Source: Taxawa tesnikishii (nom. ined.) (taxonomy: Eukaryota; Ascomycota; Dothideomycetes; Dothideales). Taken from it: DNA of 64,000 bases. The position numbers were made by a program, and so were the translations under genes. The stretch lies in assembly GCA_030247885.1 (NCBI GenBank), contig JAPDRO010000015.1, positions 558,001-622,000 of the forward strand, given 5' to 3'. How positions within the stretch are numbered: position 1 is the stretch's first letter; each line of letters opens with the position of its first letter. This document shows, piece by piece, positions 1 through 10,999 of this stretch. Under the pieces are notes generated by a model. The model was not told where the DNA came from, searched no databases, and was given only the letters and a program-made list of their open reading frames with translations.

Positions 1-274
1 AAATAGTGCCTATAATGATAATATCATACCATCGCAGGTCCCGAACCCCAAGTCGGTTATCGCTCGTTGTTGAAAACCATTCACTTCGCGGCATGCCTGG
101 TCTTCTCGGATTCTGTGTACATGACCCAATCAGAGACAAAAGGAACTCGTAAGCTAGACAGTTCCTTGATGAGGTTGTTGGATCAGCTTACGGACACGTG
201 GTATCGAACCGGAAACCGTTCAATCGCTTGAGGCACGCAAACTGTGGGCACACAAAAACACACACAGTCGTAAC
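1..274. other. window edge, no gene recognised
   Basis: Nothing in these bases supports a coding or RNA gene. A short CA-rich tract lies just before the tRNA-like gene that follows. Confidence 0.5.
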
Positions 275-352
275 TGCACTAACGGCGAATCGAACGCCGA
301 CCCCTTGCTATCTCATGGAAGGCAAGGATCCTGACCATTGGACCATTAGTGC
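275..352 (-). tRNA. tRNA-Gly(UCC)-like gene with enlarged anticodon loop
   Basis: Read on the minus strand, the segment folds as a cloverleaf. It has a perfect 7-bp acceptor stem (GCACTAA with TTAGTGC), a D-arm GTC...GAT, a perfect 5-bp T-stem CGGCG/CGCCG around the loop TTCGATT, and a 5-bp anticodon stem CTTGC/GCAAG. The anticodon loop has 13 bases instead of 7. It reads CTTCCA and then seven more bases, so the anticodon is TCC if a 6-base insertion sits after position 37. That would be a very short intron; otherwise the gene is a decayed copy. No T-run terminator was judged. Confidence 0.5.
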
Positions 353-890
353 TTGTATTGCTTGTTGGACTAAATAAAGATTATGGAGTATATATTGCTT
401 ATTTATTTCCCAGCCGTTAGGGTGATGGGTAGGGTTAAGCCTTAAGTCGCCCGTTATACCGGCATCCTGGAACGCCGCCGTTGCCCGGTGCTAAACAAGT
501 CATAGTCATGGTCGAGGATCCGATGGAATCACTAGCTGCGAGGCCACTAGCGTCCTGCAAGCGGCTGCCGGTAGTAGAAATTCGACGGCGAAAGTGTCCT
601 GCCGGTGTTCCACGCATCCATATGTTGAAAGGCAAGAGAAACGTGTTATGATTAGGGCAGCCGATATATGACAACAAGTAATAACGAAATGTCACCTTGA
701 TTGGCTGTTGAATCGAAGTTGATCTAACTTAGTAAAGTACAAGTTTGCTACCGAGTTCCACCAAACAGCCGACGCGGCCCGCTTTTAGTGTACGCGAAGC
801 ATTTACTCTGATCAATCTCTGCAAAAACTCGCGCCCAACAACGAAAAAATTGAGCAGGACTGATCAGGTCCCTGTAGATGAGTAGGAATA
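353..890. other. no gene recognised
   Basis: Intergenic stretch between the two tRNA genes. The one longer open frame, on the minus strand, has no family resemblance and no splice context. I see nothing supportable. Confidence 0.5.
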
Positions 891-990
891 GCCCAACGCG
901 GGGTCGAACCCGCAACCTTCAGATGAATCTCTGCATTCATACATTGATGATGATAAGAGTCTGACGCTCTACCGATTGAGCTAGCCGGGC
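891..990 (-). tRNA. tRNA-Lys(CUU) with intron
   Basis: The minus strand begins GCCCGGCTAGCTCAATCGG and ends with the T-arm GGGTTCGAACCCC and an acceptor 3' strand GTTGGGC. The anticodon loop reads CTCTTA, giving anticodon CTT for lysine. About 27-28 bases lie between position 37 and the 3' anticodon stem TCTGA, the canonical place for a nuclear tRNA intron. All four arms pair. The mature length is about 72-73 nt, normal for a class I tRNA. Confidence 0.93.
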
Positions 991-2230
991 AGGTTTTCCG
1001 GCAAGTACCATGGTGAACCACGGCAAGACTCTAGCTGTTGGAATAGCAATCGGTAACAGCGTTTATATATTTTATCGGTAGATGAGGCGATAATACATGG
1101 CACCCCAGTGTACATTCCGACAGAGGTCTTGAAGTACCGGGGGCGGCTGAAGACCCTCTGGAATGGCTCCTCGTGTTTCCAGCTATTTCCATGGTATCTT
1201 TGAGCTTGAGGCTGATGCGCTGACGGTGATACCTGGGGAACGGCATCTCTCCTCAGCTGTCCAAGGCGGTGTCTGTTGGTGGGTGCTGCCGGGAGAGGAG
1301 GTCGCCTGACGGCTCTCCGGTACCTCCATGAGGATCTCTGGTTGCGCTGTCTGATAAGGGCGGTCCAGCCCGGTTGTGGTGGTTCTCCATCAATCTCGGT
1401 CCTGAGGAAAGATCCACTTGCGAGGTCCGGTGTCATAGATGGATTCCTCTTCGTTATAATCAGGGTTTGAAGGAGCCATTGTGTGCTTGCGGATGTTTGT
1501 CTTTGTGGTGGTCGCCGGATCCGGGCCGTAGTTAAAGGCGTTAGGTGTTAAGACCCGACGATAGCCGGCAAGGTAGATGTCCTAGCCCTTCGTCTATGGG
1601 ATGAGAGGAGAGCTTAGGTAGTAAGAGAACCAAAAGAACACAACGGAGTGGACCGCAGGGCGGACGGCCATATCGAAGCGCGAGACAGCCATGCCTTGCT
1701 CAACATCTTGATTAGCCGGATGCATTCAGACCGGACAATGCCTTGCAGTCTGAAGATTCTGCGGTAGAATCTCGCCAACCTCGTGCATTGTTGATTCCTT
1801 CATGATTGCAGTCAAGACATCAGACCTTTCTCGCGTATTCCCTCAGATTGTTCTATTGCACACGAGTTGTCGGCGTGATATCTGTTCTCTGCACGCGTGT
1901 GCAGGCGGTGTAGAGGATGCACTGGGTTGGCTGTTGAATAAAACAAGCATTGAAGATACCACTTGAGTGTCCCTGCAAGTTCTAATTACAAGGGATGATG
2001 AATTGGCATATGTGGTATGACGTCTTTTCACGTGATGGCTATACCAAGATCCTGATGGAGCTTGGATCGCGACCACCGAACTTCCCTCAACTTCGTTTCA
2101 TCACGAAATCAGACCTCTCGGCAGAACACCCTTCATCACTTGTCCGTATCGACACCCAACTGCTACCATTCTCCCTTCGTCTGACCGCATGAACTAAGCA
2201 ACAACCTCCACAACTCCGCGCAGTACCAAC
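991..2230. other. no gene recognised
   Basis: Several frames are open for 60-150 codons on the minus strand, but none shows a recognisable domain or convincing splice sites. The last few hundred bases probably hold the promoter and 5' UTR of the MMTAG2-like gene. Confidence 0.45.
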
Positions 2231-3025
2231 ATGGACCTTCTACAAACGGTCCGAAAGGAGGGGTCCCGTGGTGGGCGCGGCGACTTCTCCTGGTCCGATG
2301 TCCAGACTTCTCAACACCGTGAAAACTACCTGGGTCACTCCCTCATGGCACCCGTCGGCCGATGGCAGAAAGGCAAGGACCTGAACTGGTACGCCAAAGG
2401 CGACAAAGAAGGCGATGAGATGTCTGAGGCAGAGAAGCGGAAGGAGGAGTTGCGCAAACTCAAAGAGAGGGAGGAGGATGAGATGCTGAAGGCGTTGGGC
2501 TTGCCTGTACCGGACCGCAACAATGCGAATATGGTCGAATTGGGAAAGCGCCCGGATGACAAGGAGGTGCATATGGCACTGAAGGAAGCTGGCAACGTGG
2601 AAGACCAGGAGGGTCCCGGAAGAAGAGGATTGGGTTATGGAAAATACAGTGGCAGCGGGAGAGAAGGTGATAGGGAGGTCGTAAAAGGCAAAGGTGACGA
2701 GCTTGTGGGTGGTCTCAACGAGAGGAGAAGGCGCAGCAGGAGTAGGGAACGACACCGGAGGAGGGATGAAGAAGACAGGCCGCGCCGTCGAAGGTCAAGG
2801 GACAGAGAGCGATTGCGCGACAGAGACGGAAGGCGAGTGAGACCACGCTCTGGATCGAGGGAGAGGAGACGTCATAGGTCAAGATGCGGTGATGAAGATT
2901 GGGAGAAGCGACACAGACACCGTGATAGGCAATCAAGGTCAAGGTCCAGGGATTGTGAGCGGAGAAGACACAGAAGCAGATCGCCGGACGACCACAGAGA
3001 AAGGAGACGACACCGCTACGACTGA
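2231..3025 (+). CDS. MMTAG2-like (MMtag domain) nuclear protein with RS-rich tail
   Basis: Intronless 264-residue protein. Residues 1-70 carry the hallmark of the MMtag family (human MMTAG2/C1orf35): an MDLLQTVRKEGSRGG start followed by W-S-D-V, Y-L-G-H-S and APVGRW-x-KGKDLNWYAK. Residues 75-105 form a charged helix ending in a LGLPVP motif. From about residue 160 the chain is almost only Arg, Ser, Asp, Glu and His in RSRSRER/RRHRSRS blocks, as in SR-type splicing-associated proteins. The role is unproven in fungi; nuclear, RNA-processing-linked function is inference from the tail. The ATG is supported because the family motif begins at residue 1. Confidence 0.9.
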   Translation: MDLLQTVRKEGSRGGRGDFSWSDVQTSQHRENYLGHSLMAPVGRWQKGKDLNWYAKGDKEGDEMSEAEKRKEELRKLKEREEDEMLKALGLPVPDRNNANMVELGKRPDDKEVHMALKEAGNVEDQEGPGRRGLGYGKYSGSGREGDREVVKGKGDELVGGLNERRRRSRSRERHRRRDEEDRPRRRRSRDRERLRDRDGRRVRPRSGSRERRRHRSRCGDEDWEKRHRHRDRQSRSRSRDCERRRHRSRSPDDHRERRRHRYD

Positions 3026-3566
3026 GCCCAGTGTCGGAGCGCTCCTTGACGAAGTGTACGAATCATGAGATACTCAACTCCCTTAGAAGGATGTGTTCCA
3101 CCCGACGCTGTGGCAACAGACGCCATGTTACGGGAACGGGCGTGCACAGTTCCAGATCACGAACCATGAGGGGACGCTGCCGCGACTGGACCGCGGCGTT
3201 CAGTTTTTTACCAAAATATTCGAATACTCCTTCACAGACAACCCAACCACGCCAACGCTCTCACGTTCCGTCCTGAAGGCTTAGCCCCCATCATCCATCC
3301 GGTTCTACCCAGATCGAATTGACCCTTCACATAGACTTCCGTGTCCAGATCTGCCCGATGGAAACGCAGTTGCGTCAACACATAATTCACCCAGGGCCGA
3401 GCTGCCTGAACTCCAGCATCTGTTTCGGGATTACGTCCGACCCTGACATCTCAACCCGGCAACTCATGCGCTACCCTCTCGACGTCCAAGTCCGATCGAG
3501 CATTCATATGATCAAGCTCCGGAAACCCGCCCTTGCCCGCCATTTTCCTGATCTCATTCTCAAGAT
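3026..3566. other. no gene recognised
   Basis: Convergent space between the MMTAG2-like gene and the minus-strand membrane-protein gene. Frames on both strands are short or overlap that gene. It probably contains the two 3' UTRs. Confidence 0.5.
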
Positions 3567-4360
3567 TCAACTCAGCAATATGGGCGTCTGGGGTTTTTTC
3601 GGTGTCAACTGTCTGGGCAATTCCGCCTTAAGCTCCGCATATCCCTGTCCTGAAAGGAGACCGCCCGTGCGTCTATGCTGTCGTCGTCTTCGCAGTCTGA
3701 GAAAGAAAGAAAGCGCTGATATCAATACGAAGCCATCCATAACAGCTCCTACGCTGATACCTGCACGGGCGCCGGAAGAAAGGGATGGTGTTGATGTGCA
3801 TGTGGGTATGGAAGGTGTGAGGATTGTAAAGCTTGAATCAATTTGCGTCGAGTGGATTACAGAGGCATTCTGGGTCGGAGGTGCAGCCGTTGTTGATGCA
3901 GTCTGAATGTAACCTATAAAACTAGACTTGACATCACTGATCTCACCACCAGGCAGAATGGTGCTCTCCAAAGCTGGCGAGACAAAGGCGAGCGGGCCGT
4001 CTGATAGAGTGGTGATGCCTGCTACCAACAAGATGCAGACAGATTGCCACTTGTACTGTTTGAAGGTGGAGGTGCGTCTACAGCGGAGGTTGGTGGTGGA
4101 AGCCCTAGGGAAGCCCTGGATTCCAAATAGGAGAACCAGACGGCATTGTAACCGGGAGAAGTCATGGTAACGGTTGATGTCTCAAGCTGTACAGAAGAAG
4201 ACGTTATTTTGCTCCCAGCGCAGTTTTTGATGATAATCGTGGGGGTGACTGAAAGAGGGTAATAGCAGAGGGCAACGTTATGATCTTCGAGCCCTACGCA
4301 GACAATAGAACTTGCAGGACAAGGTGAAACGGGGGACCGCGCTGCATGCTTTGTCCACAC
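3567..4360 (-). CDS. single-pass membrane protein, Ser/Thr-rich ectodomain (model incomplete)
   Basis: I do not recognise a named family. Two minus-strand frames together look like a fungal cell-surface sensor-type protein. The upstream frame (4360-4022) has cysteines and a Ser/Thr/Val-rich, Asn-glycosylation-like tail. The downstream frame has a Ser/Thr/Pro-rich spacer, then GARAGISVGAV and a hydrophobic span ending FFLRLRRRRQ, and a cytosolic tail. An Ala/Gly-rich segment before a membrane span followed by Arg is typical of fungal WSC/Mid2-like stalk proteins. The frames must be joined by an intron; an acceptor near 3908 (ATTCAG) is possible with donors such as GTGAGA near 3952. The 5' exon with a signal peptide was not located, and the limits are those of the visible frames. 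Confidence 0.5.
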
Positions 4361-5023
4361 TCACGGCAAAGCTGTCGAGCTCTACCTGCCATGTCATGGG
4401 TGCCACCAATTGCAGCATGGAGTAAGCGAAGGGTGCGATTTCATAGAGAGAGGTATATGTCGCACAATCCGGTCTTTGAGCGCTTTTCGTACTGGCGTAC
4501 GATGGACCGGGTCAAGCAGCAGGAAGACCGATTAGCTAGACTTGGTTGATAACAAAGACAATACAGGCCGGGAGGACCAGCGCAAGGCTGATACGTATCA
4601 AGTCAACAGAAGCGCCATTCCTGCTTTTGCCATTGATAGAGTGAGATAGTCTATCTTACGCACAACACACTACACAGGACAACGGATCGTAGTGCGATAG
4701 GTTTCACTTTCTCGTACCTAAAGACAAGGTGTGAGAAAGTCTTCCAGGTATTTTGTTCGCGTCGAGCTTTGATTTTGGAGGACTTTCCGCTTTGGGAGAA
4801 GTAAGTGTGAGCAACTTAGATGAGATGGAGTCTTGGCGTTTGCCCTACGCGTCTTCCGCGTCGCGTCGTCCCCGCGTCAGACTAAATCACTTTGGCTACT
4901 GCAACACGCATCTTCCATTCCAATCACTACGCACACTTCAGCAACTCGACTCATACAGACGACCCAAAATTTGAAGCAGTACACATTTAGCCCAACAATC
5001 TGAACCAAAAGTGTCGCTGCAAC
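4361..5023. other. no gene recognised; possible 5' part of membrane-protein gene
   Basis: Probably holds the missing 5' exon of the minus-strand membrane protein and the promoter of PRI2. One minus-strand frame ending near 4551 encodes a hydrophobic stretch (LALVLPACIVFVI) but has no start. I cannot assign it. Confidence 0.4.
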
Positions 5024-6757
5024 ATGCTCGCTACCCGCCCCGTCGCGCGAGTCGACGCGAAGAGAAGGGCTGTAGTTGACCCAAGAAAGAAGCAGTTCGC
5101 AAGGGCGCAATACCAAGAACAAGATTATGCATATCGCATGAACTTCTATAACATACCTCCTACGGGAGATGTCACTCTGGAACAGTTTGAGGAATGGGGC
5201 ATTGCCAGATTAAAAGGTAAAGAATCGCCGTCTTGACGCGTAGTACGCGCGACTAGAAACACGGAAGGCGTTTACGGGGATGACATGCTGACACAAAATA
5301 CAGTTCTCGCCGAACTCGAAGCATGCCAGTTCCGTAACCGTAGTCCTGAGGAGACTTCCGAGTACATGCGGCCAATCCTGCAAAAGCATCTTCCGCTTTC
5401 ACAAAACTCATCACAATCAACAACTCTGAAAGAGGAACGCAAACGTGACCACTACTCCCACTGGACGTTAAGACTGGCTTTCTCTGCCACCGAGGACCTC
5501 CGGAAACGCTTTGCACGCTTGGAGACGCAATTGTTCCAGCTGCGCCTCGCTCAAGATGATGCCCGGGAGAGGAAGAAGTTCATCTCAAGTCTGAACATGG
5601 ACTGGGAGGTAGTGGATGAGGAGGAGAAGGCACGGTTTGGCGACGAACTTCGGGCCGCTACAGGTCGGCAATGGAATAAGGGGCAACCTGAAGAGGAGGG
5701 TTGGTTCAAGGTCGACTGGGAACAAGTGCCAGAGCTGGTGGCCCAGAGAAAGGTGTTGCTCAAGAGGGGAAAAGCATATGTGCACCTTCGAGAACAAACG
5801 AGTATGGTTGTGGGCGAATTCTCAAGGCAACTTGAGGCTGGCTTGGAACTTTCAGCCCGCGCTCTGCCCCGGATGGATGAAGATAACCGCCTGTCCCCAA
5901 TTCTAACTCATCTCTCCAAATCATTCACTGCACCGGACGCGGCATATTCGGCGGATGCATCTTCGATCTCCGGAGATATGGCCATTACCGCAGCAACCAT
6001 CGACTCGCTTTCCGTGCACTTCCCTCTTTGCATGCAGAACCAACACCGAGAGCTGAGAAAGAATCACCACTTGAAGCACTTCTCCAGATTACAATATACG
6101 CTATTCCTGAAAGGCATTGGCATGGACTTGAACCAGTGTATCGAATTCTGGCGCCGAAGCTTTGCGCCTAAATTCGATGATAGTATGTGTCCCGCCCTCT
6201 CTTTCCGCCGTAGGTAAAACATGCTCACCAATCGCTCAGGTAAATTCGACAAGGAATACCTCTACAACATCCGCCACGCCTACGGCGACGTGGGTGGCGA
6301 CGCGAATAAGCGAGGAAGGGGCTACACCCCTACTCATGCCAAAAACTCCTTACAGAAGCCATGCCCGGCGCTGGGCAAACGTAAGCCTCCTCCATTTTCC
6401 CACAATACTTTCTCCGTCTCCTGCCCACACATACTGATCCATTGTCCCAGCCACGGTTGCCCCTACCGCACCTTCACCCCCGACAACCTCTCTTCTCTCC
6501 TCCAAGCCACCGGAATCCACGACCGCGACCTCCTCCGCCAGATCCGCGATGACGTCTCCAAAACCCGGTACCACATCGCGTGCAACCGCGTATTCGAGTT
6601 CACGCACAAGAACGAGCTCAAGAAGGTTACAGACGAAAATCTGTGGCCGGCGGCGGAGCTCGATACCATTTTGCATCCGAACACGTACTTCAAGCGCAGC
6701 TTTAACCTGGGTAGGTTAGGGAAGGCGGAAGAGGCTGGATCACAGGCGAGCAATTAA
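5024..6757 (+). CDS. PRI2: DNA primase large subunit
   Basis: Large, non-catalytic subunit of the primase that starts Okazaki fragments within DNA polymerase alpha-primase in the nucleus. Exons are 5024-5216, 5304-6182, 6240-6380 and 6451-6757, each bounded by GT-AG with phases that match. The N-terminal half is helical (NFYNIPP, EEWGIARLK). The C-terminal iron-sulfur domain shows the four expected ligands: Cys in FPLCMQNQHR, Cys in YSCQKLL, Cys in HGCPYR and Cys in HIACNRVFE. FLKGIGMDLNQCIEFW is strongly conserved. One oddity: at the C-run 6327-6330 the frame slips. Reading one more base there restores TP-YSCQKLL and the exact splice phase into HGCPYR. As written, the second ligand is lost. 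I read this as an assembly under-call. Confidence 0.95.
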
Positions 6758-8340
6758 CGAACCGAAGGGTTTGTGGGTATCGGTGGGGCGTGGGAGTGTG
6801 AAGAGGAAGGGCATTTGGGTGTTGTGGCGCTCGAAACGCGTACAGGCACAAAGGAAAGGTAGCTTTGAGTTCGTTGAAATTGGGTATGTAAGAAATGAAA
6901 CTGAACTTAATGACTCTGACTTCCATTTCCTCCTTTCATCTCAACAGGAAGCTGATCACCAGGAAATCTTCAAAGATCAGTGGTATACTGATGACATTCA
7001 ATGGGGAGCCGTTCGATGGCCACCAATCCTCGAGTCTTCTTCGCAGGAAAGTTGATCGGGAGCATATCATGCCCTTCGGTGGTCGGGTCGGGGCAAAGCA
7101 CAGATGTTCAGCACAACCACACTAACCTAGGCGGTAAAACTAGCGTGCTGGCAAAAGCCTGCCGTATTCATCTATATGCATAGGGAATCCTAGGGGCTTT
7201 AGTCATGCTGCTCACAGAACCGGATTTGCTTCGACTAGTACTCACGTCGGTTGCCATCGCCACGCATGGTTGCTGTTCAAGTACCGATCAAATGCGTGTG
7301 AGTCATACAATGATGGTCAGCATGGTTCATCCTCGAACAGCCGCCGAAACCCTTCCACAATACATCCCCGTCTCTCCGAATTCTCCCAGATCCGCTGTCT
7401 CGTCACATCCCTCAGAACGTCTTGGGAATCCTTTCCTATCAAGCACACACGTTGGCCTCAATTGTGTATTTCCAAACTATGACCTTACACGAAAGTCATT
7501 GTTCGCTTCCTTACAGCCAGCGCGTAATGCCTGGTATACCGAAGCAGCCCTTCAAACCAACCCTCACCCCGTCACTAGTACGGTGGGGAAACATCTATGC
7601 GGCAATGCCACTTGTTTCTCTTCTCTTTGCTTCCCTGCTCATGCTCTCGCGAGAATGTACACCAAGTTCACAGGACCATATGACTTGCGCGATGTGACAG
7701 TTGCGTCAGCGGAGGAAAGACATGCCGTTTCCTATACTCCATTTCAAGCAATCCATCGAATGCCCTCTGATTCAATCAAAGTGTTTCAAGTTCTCTTGTT
7801 GAAGGTTAGAGCGTCTGCGCACTATCACTAGTGAAATGGTCCCTGTACTATGAGTATCTGTTTCGTCTCGTCCATCTTCCTCCCACTACTGTGTCCCGCC
7901 TGTTACATGTGTAGAGTATTTGGGGCCTCTAGATGTTTAATACGCATACTAGGATGGCCACATGGCAAGGCACAGGCGGCGAATGATGAAGCGGAATTAT
8001 ATGTTACAGCGAATGCACAGGACACCTCGCATGTCAATACCGCCCTACTCTGCTATGCCAAGCCAACCGCATAGGCGCGTCCACGTGAACCATCATGTGA
8101 GAACGGAACGGAACAGTTAGTTAGTCTGCAAAGCCGAAGACTTAACCCGATTTCGTACGCACGAATATCTTTTCTAGACTTGCAGCAAGACTGTCCGTTA
8201 CCAGGATCCCTTTTGAAGCCGCTGCAGAAGATGAGTTGTACTGATGTTTGACTATTTTGTCATGTCCTATTGCCTATAGTCTATGATCATCACTAGAATT
8301 GCCATTGTTTTTAGCCGCACATCCATCCCTACTCAGAACT
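6758..8340. other. no gene recognised; a 208-codon open frame at 7205-7831
   Basis: This contains the 3' UTRs of PRI2 and of the aldo-keto reductase. A plus-strand frame 7205-7831 is open for 208 codons but has no domain, signal peptide or splice support that I can see, and other frames across it are open too. I would not annotate it as a gene without transcript evidence. Confidence 0.4.
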
Positions 8341-9658
8341 CTACCGCCTGTCGTTCTCCGCGAACTTGTGATTCCAGAACCCTCTGAAATGCTTCTCCGC
8401 ACCCAGCTCATTAATCTGCTTGATCTCGGCCGGGGTGAGTTTAAATGTCATCGCGCGGAGGTAATCCGACAACCGCTGTTCCTTTCCGCTCGTGGTGATG
8501 GCAACAACGTCCTGGTCGACACACCAACGCAGCAGGATCTCGCCCTCGTTGACTGCGTACTTTTTGGCGAGGCGGGAGAGAAAGTCGTCTACTGGACCTC
8601 CCGAGGCCTTGGTGACGGGGGTCAGGGGGCCGTAGGCTGAGGTTGCGATGTTCTGACTCCGAGGTTAGTAGGGTTGAATGATCAATTGCCGGTGTAGCAT
8701 AATATCGTGGTTGTTGTGGGGGTCTGAAAAGGTGGATAGGTAAATGTGGAATGTGACGGAATGCAGGACGGACCTTCTCCTTGTGATATTTGAGCAGCTC
8801 CGGGTGCTGCAAATAAGCATGGAACTCGATCTGGTTGATAGCCGGCGGAATGGTGGCGGTCTCAAGAATGGCATCCAAATGCTCAGGCAGGTAGTTGCTC
8901 ACGCCGATAGACTTGGCCAGACCGTCAGCTTTGATTTGCTCCATAGCTTTCCAGGCCTTCTGTTGGTCGGCCTTCGACTCCGCAAAGAATGGGGCGTGAA
9001 TCAGGTAGCTTGGAACGCTGTCAGTAGCAAATGGCATTGTGATTGCAGGAGAGCACGTACAGGTCAACATAGTCGAGTTGAAGCTTCTTTAAACTAGTCT
9101 TGATGGCGTTTGGGATGTCGTTGATGTTGGTGATGACCTTGGTAGTGACGAAGAGCTTCGAGCGGTCGACACCACTTTCTCTATACATTTCGTTAGTGCC
9201 CTGTAAAGACGGCCAGCTTCGAGGGGAACTGGAGAGAGACCAACTTGATGGCAATGCCGAGTTCGGATTCAGTCTTGTAGACTGCGTGCAAATTAGCATC
9301 ATGCTGTACAGTTGTCGAGTTATGTGGCGGGACGAACCTTCAGCGCCGTCGAGGTGATAGTAACCCAGCTTGATAGCAGTCTTCAGAGAGTCGATGCAGG
9401 CCTGGTCGAGCTTGCTCTCATCGCCGCTCTTGTACCTACAACAAGGTCATTATCACATCTCATCCTTCACTATCAACATATCCTTACCATGCCGTGCCCG
9501 TTCCGTAACCGAGCTGGAATGCGGGAGGGATTGGTCAGCAGCTGCTGGTCTGGCACGAATTGGCACGCGGGAGGGCGTTGTCAAGGATAGCGTACCATAG
9601 GAATAGTGTTCCCGTCATTCAGCTTGAGGTTGGGGATAGGAGTGTGGATGTTTGCCAT
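8341..9658 (-). CDS. aldo-keto reductase
   Basis: NAD(P)H-dependent aldehyde/ketone reductase of the AKR superfamily, soluble, TIM-barrel. At least six introns. The first exons are 9658-9596, 9513-9488 and 9435-9338; the next begins at 9281, and all phases fit. The barrel start is PIPNLKLNDGNTIPM then LGYGTGTAW. Catalytic Asp and Tyr are in YHLDGAEVYKTE, Lys in FVTTKV and His in YLIHAPFF. SIGVSNYLPEHL and NQIEFHAYLQ are family signatures. The C-terminus (ITTSGKEQRL...LTPAEIKQI) matches the cofactor-binding end. An in-frame ATG at 9766 would add 36 residues rich in Arg and without acidic residues, resembling a mitochondrial presequence. The ATG at 9658 is the family's usual start. Substrate is unknown. 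Confidence 0.92.
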
Positions 9659-9766
9659 GGTTGCGAGTGTACGTGGGGTAATGTGAGCTGACTGGCGTAT
9701 GCAAGCAGGGATCCGAGTGGTCGATCTGAAGGTTGGCTGACAGGCACGCAAGGGGAGTAGAATCAT

Positions 9767-10203
9767 ATATGGTCTTGATAGAAAGCAAGACTAGAACAAA
9801 AAGGTGGTTTGCAGCAGAAGTTGGTGATGCGATGCCTCTCCGTCTTCTCCAACAAGTGTCAACAGTGCCCCGCCAAACGTCATTCGGCTATTCGGAATCG
9901 GCAGACCGTAGAAGGCATACCCATATCCCCACTTCCCACTCTTGCTTGCATGCCTGTATGCAAGTACAAGTACCACTCCTTGTCACAACGAAATGCACAG
10001 TCCTCAAATCTGGTTTCACCGGCAGAGATCAAAACCCTTTTGAGGAGGACTATGCACCCCTCGGCTCTCTTCAAATCGAGCAAGCAGAGCGAAAGATTCG
10101 CTAAGTTCGTCCGTGTCTTCATCTCGCAAAGATTCCATCATCATCAAGACAGTGTAAAAAAGCATCCATCTCGCTGAATGCAACACATCTATCAATTACG
10201 CCT
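9767..10203. other. no gene recognised (promoter of the aldo-keto reductase)
   Basis: Upstream region of the aldo-keto reductase. Open frames are short and lack family resemblance. Confidence 0.5.
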
Positions 10204-10990
10204 TTAGCGTTGGACAACCCATATTCCCAAGCACGTCAACTCCATAGACAGCACCCACTCCCACATCCGTCGTGACGTACAAGCAACCATCATCCCCCTT
10301 CGTCTGTCCAAATTGAGCGCACCCCTAAAGCCCGGGTCGCTGAGTTGTACTATGGAGTTAGGCGGGCTGGCAGCGAAGATGTTGCTGTGCTGATCGAAGG
10401 TGAAATCATCAACAACAGCTTTGCAACTTTCGGCACAGCAGCTATAAGGAAGCCTTCCGCATAGATGGAAACTTTTCACAGAACTTGCAAGCCCAGATCG
10501 GAGGAGCAGAGGGTGCCGTTCCTGATCTTCAGACCATTAACCCCAAAACACACAATTAGGGGATCTTGGATGACAATTTAGGACCCTTTCTTCGCAATAT
10601 CGATGGGATGACGGTTCCAGCTGTTGTATCTGCAGCCAAAAGCAAGCCATGATTCGCAACCAGTGTCGTCAGGCCGTTGAGGAGAGAAGCGTTAGGGACA
10701 TTCAATTCTCTCCAGATATCGGGATTCCCACAGCCCGAGCGTGCACCAGCGTAGTTGATCCTCTAAAGATTCCACCAGGGAGGCAGGTTAGAGAGGTAAG
10801 AGAGAGATTCCCAGCAATGGCGAAGAGAACATTCGGCGTGCTCTCCGTGATCCTGAGAGGGCCAGTTGCGTTGGGAGAACGGTGCACGAGAGCGCTGGAG
10901 TCGGTGAAGGGGATGTCCTGCAGCATGGTGCGCGCGCACAGATGCCCATACAGATCGTATGTAATGAGTGGTTCCTACTCTCTACATCCT
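10204..10990 (-). pseudogene. relic of a secreted SMP-30-like beta-propeller protein
   Basis: Pieces of one protein lie in order on the minus strand but in different frames. They are ITESTPNVLFAIAGNLSL, then RINYAGARSGCGNPDIWREL with LLNGLTTL, then IVIQDPL...FGVNGLKIRNGTL, then VDDFTFDQHSNIFAASPPNSI, then CLYVTTDVGVGAVYGV and a stop at 10204. This order is that of a fungal secreted SMP-30/gluconolactonase-like propeller family. About four frame changes and at least two stops separate the blocks, and no 5' exon with a signal peptide is visible. It lies tail-to-head between the reductase and the MFS gene. Some shifts may be assembly errors, but the number and the in-frame TAA suggest real decay. 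Confidence 0.5.
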
Positions 10991-10999
10991 CGTGGAATT

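Noticed and set aside
7205-7831. 208-codon open frame as a gene
   Set aside because: No domain, no splice signals, other frames open across it; likely chance.
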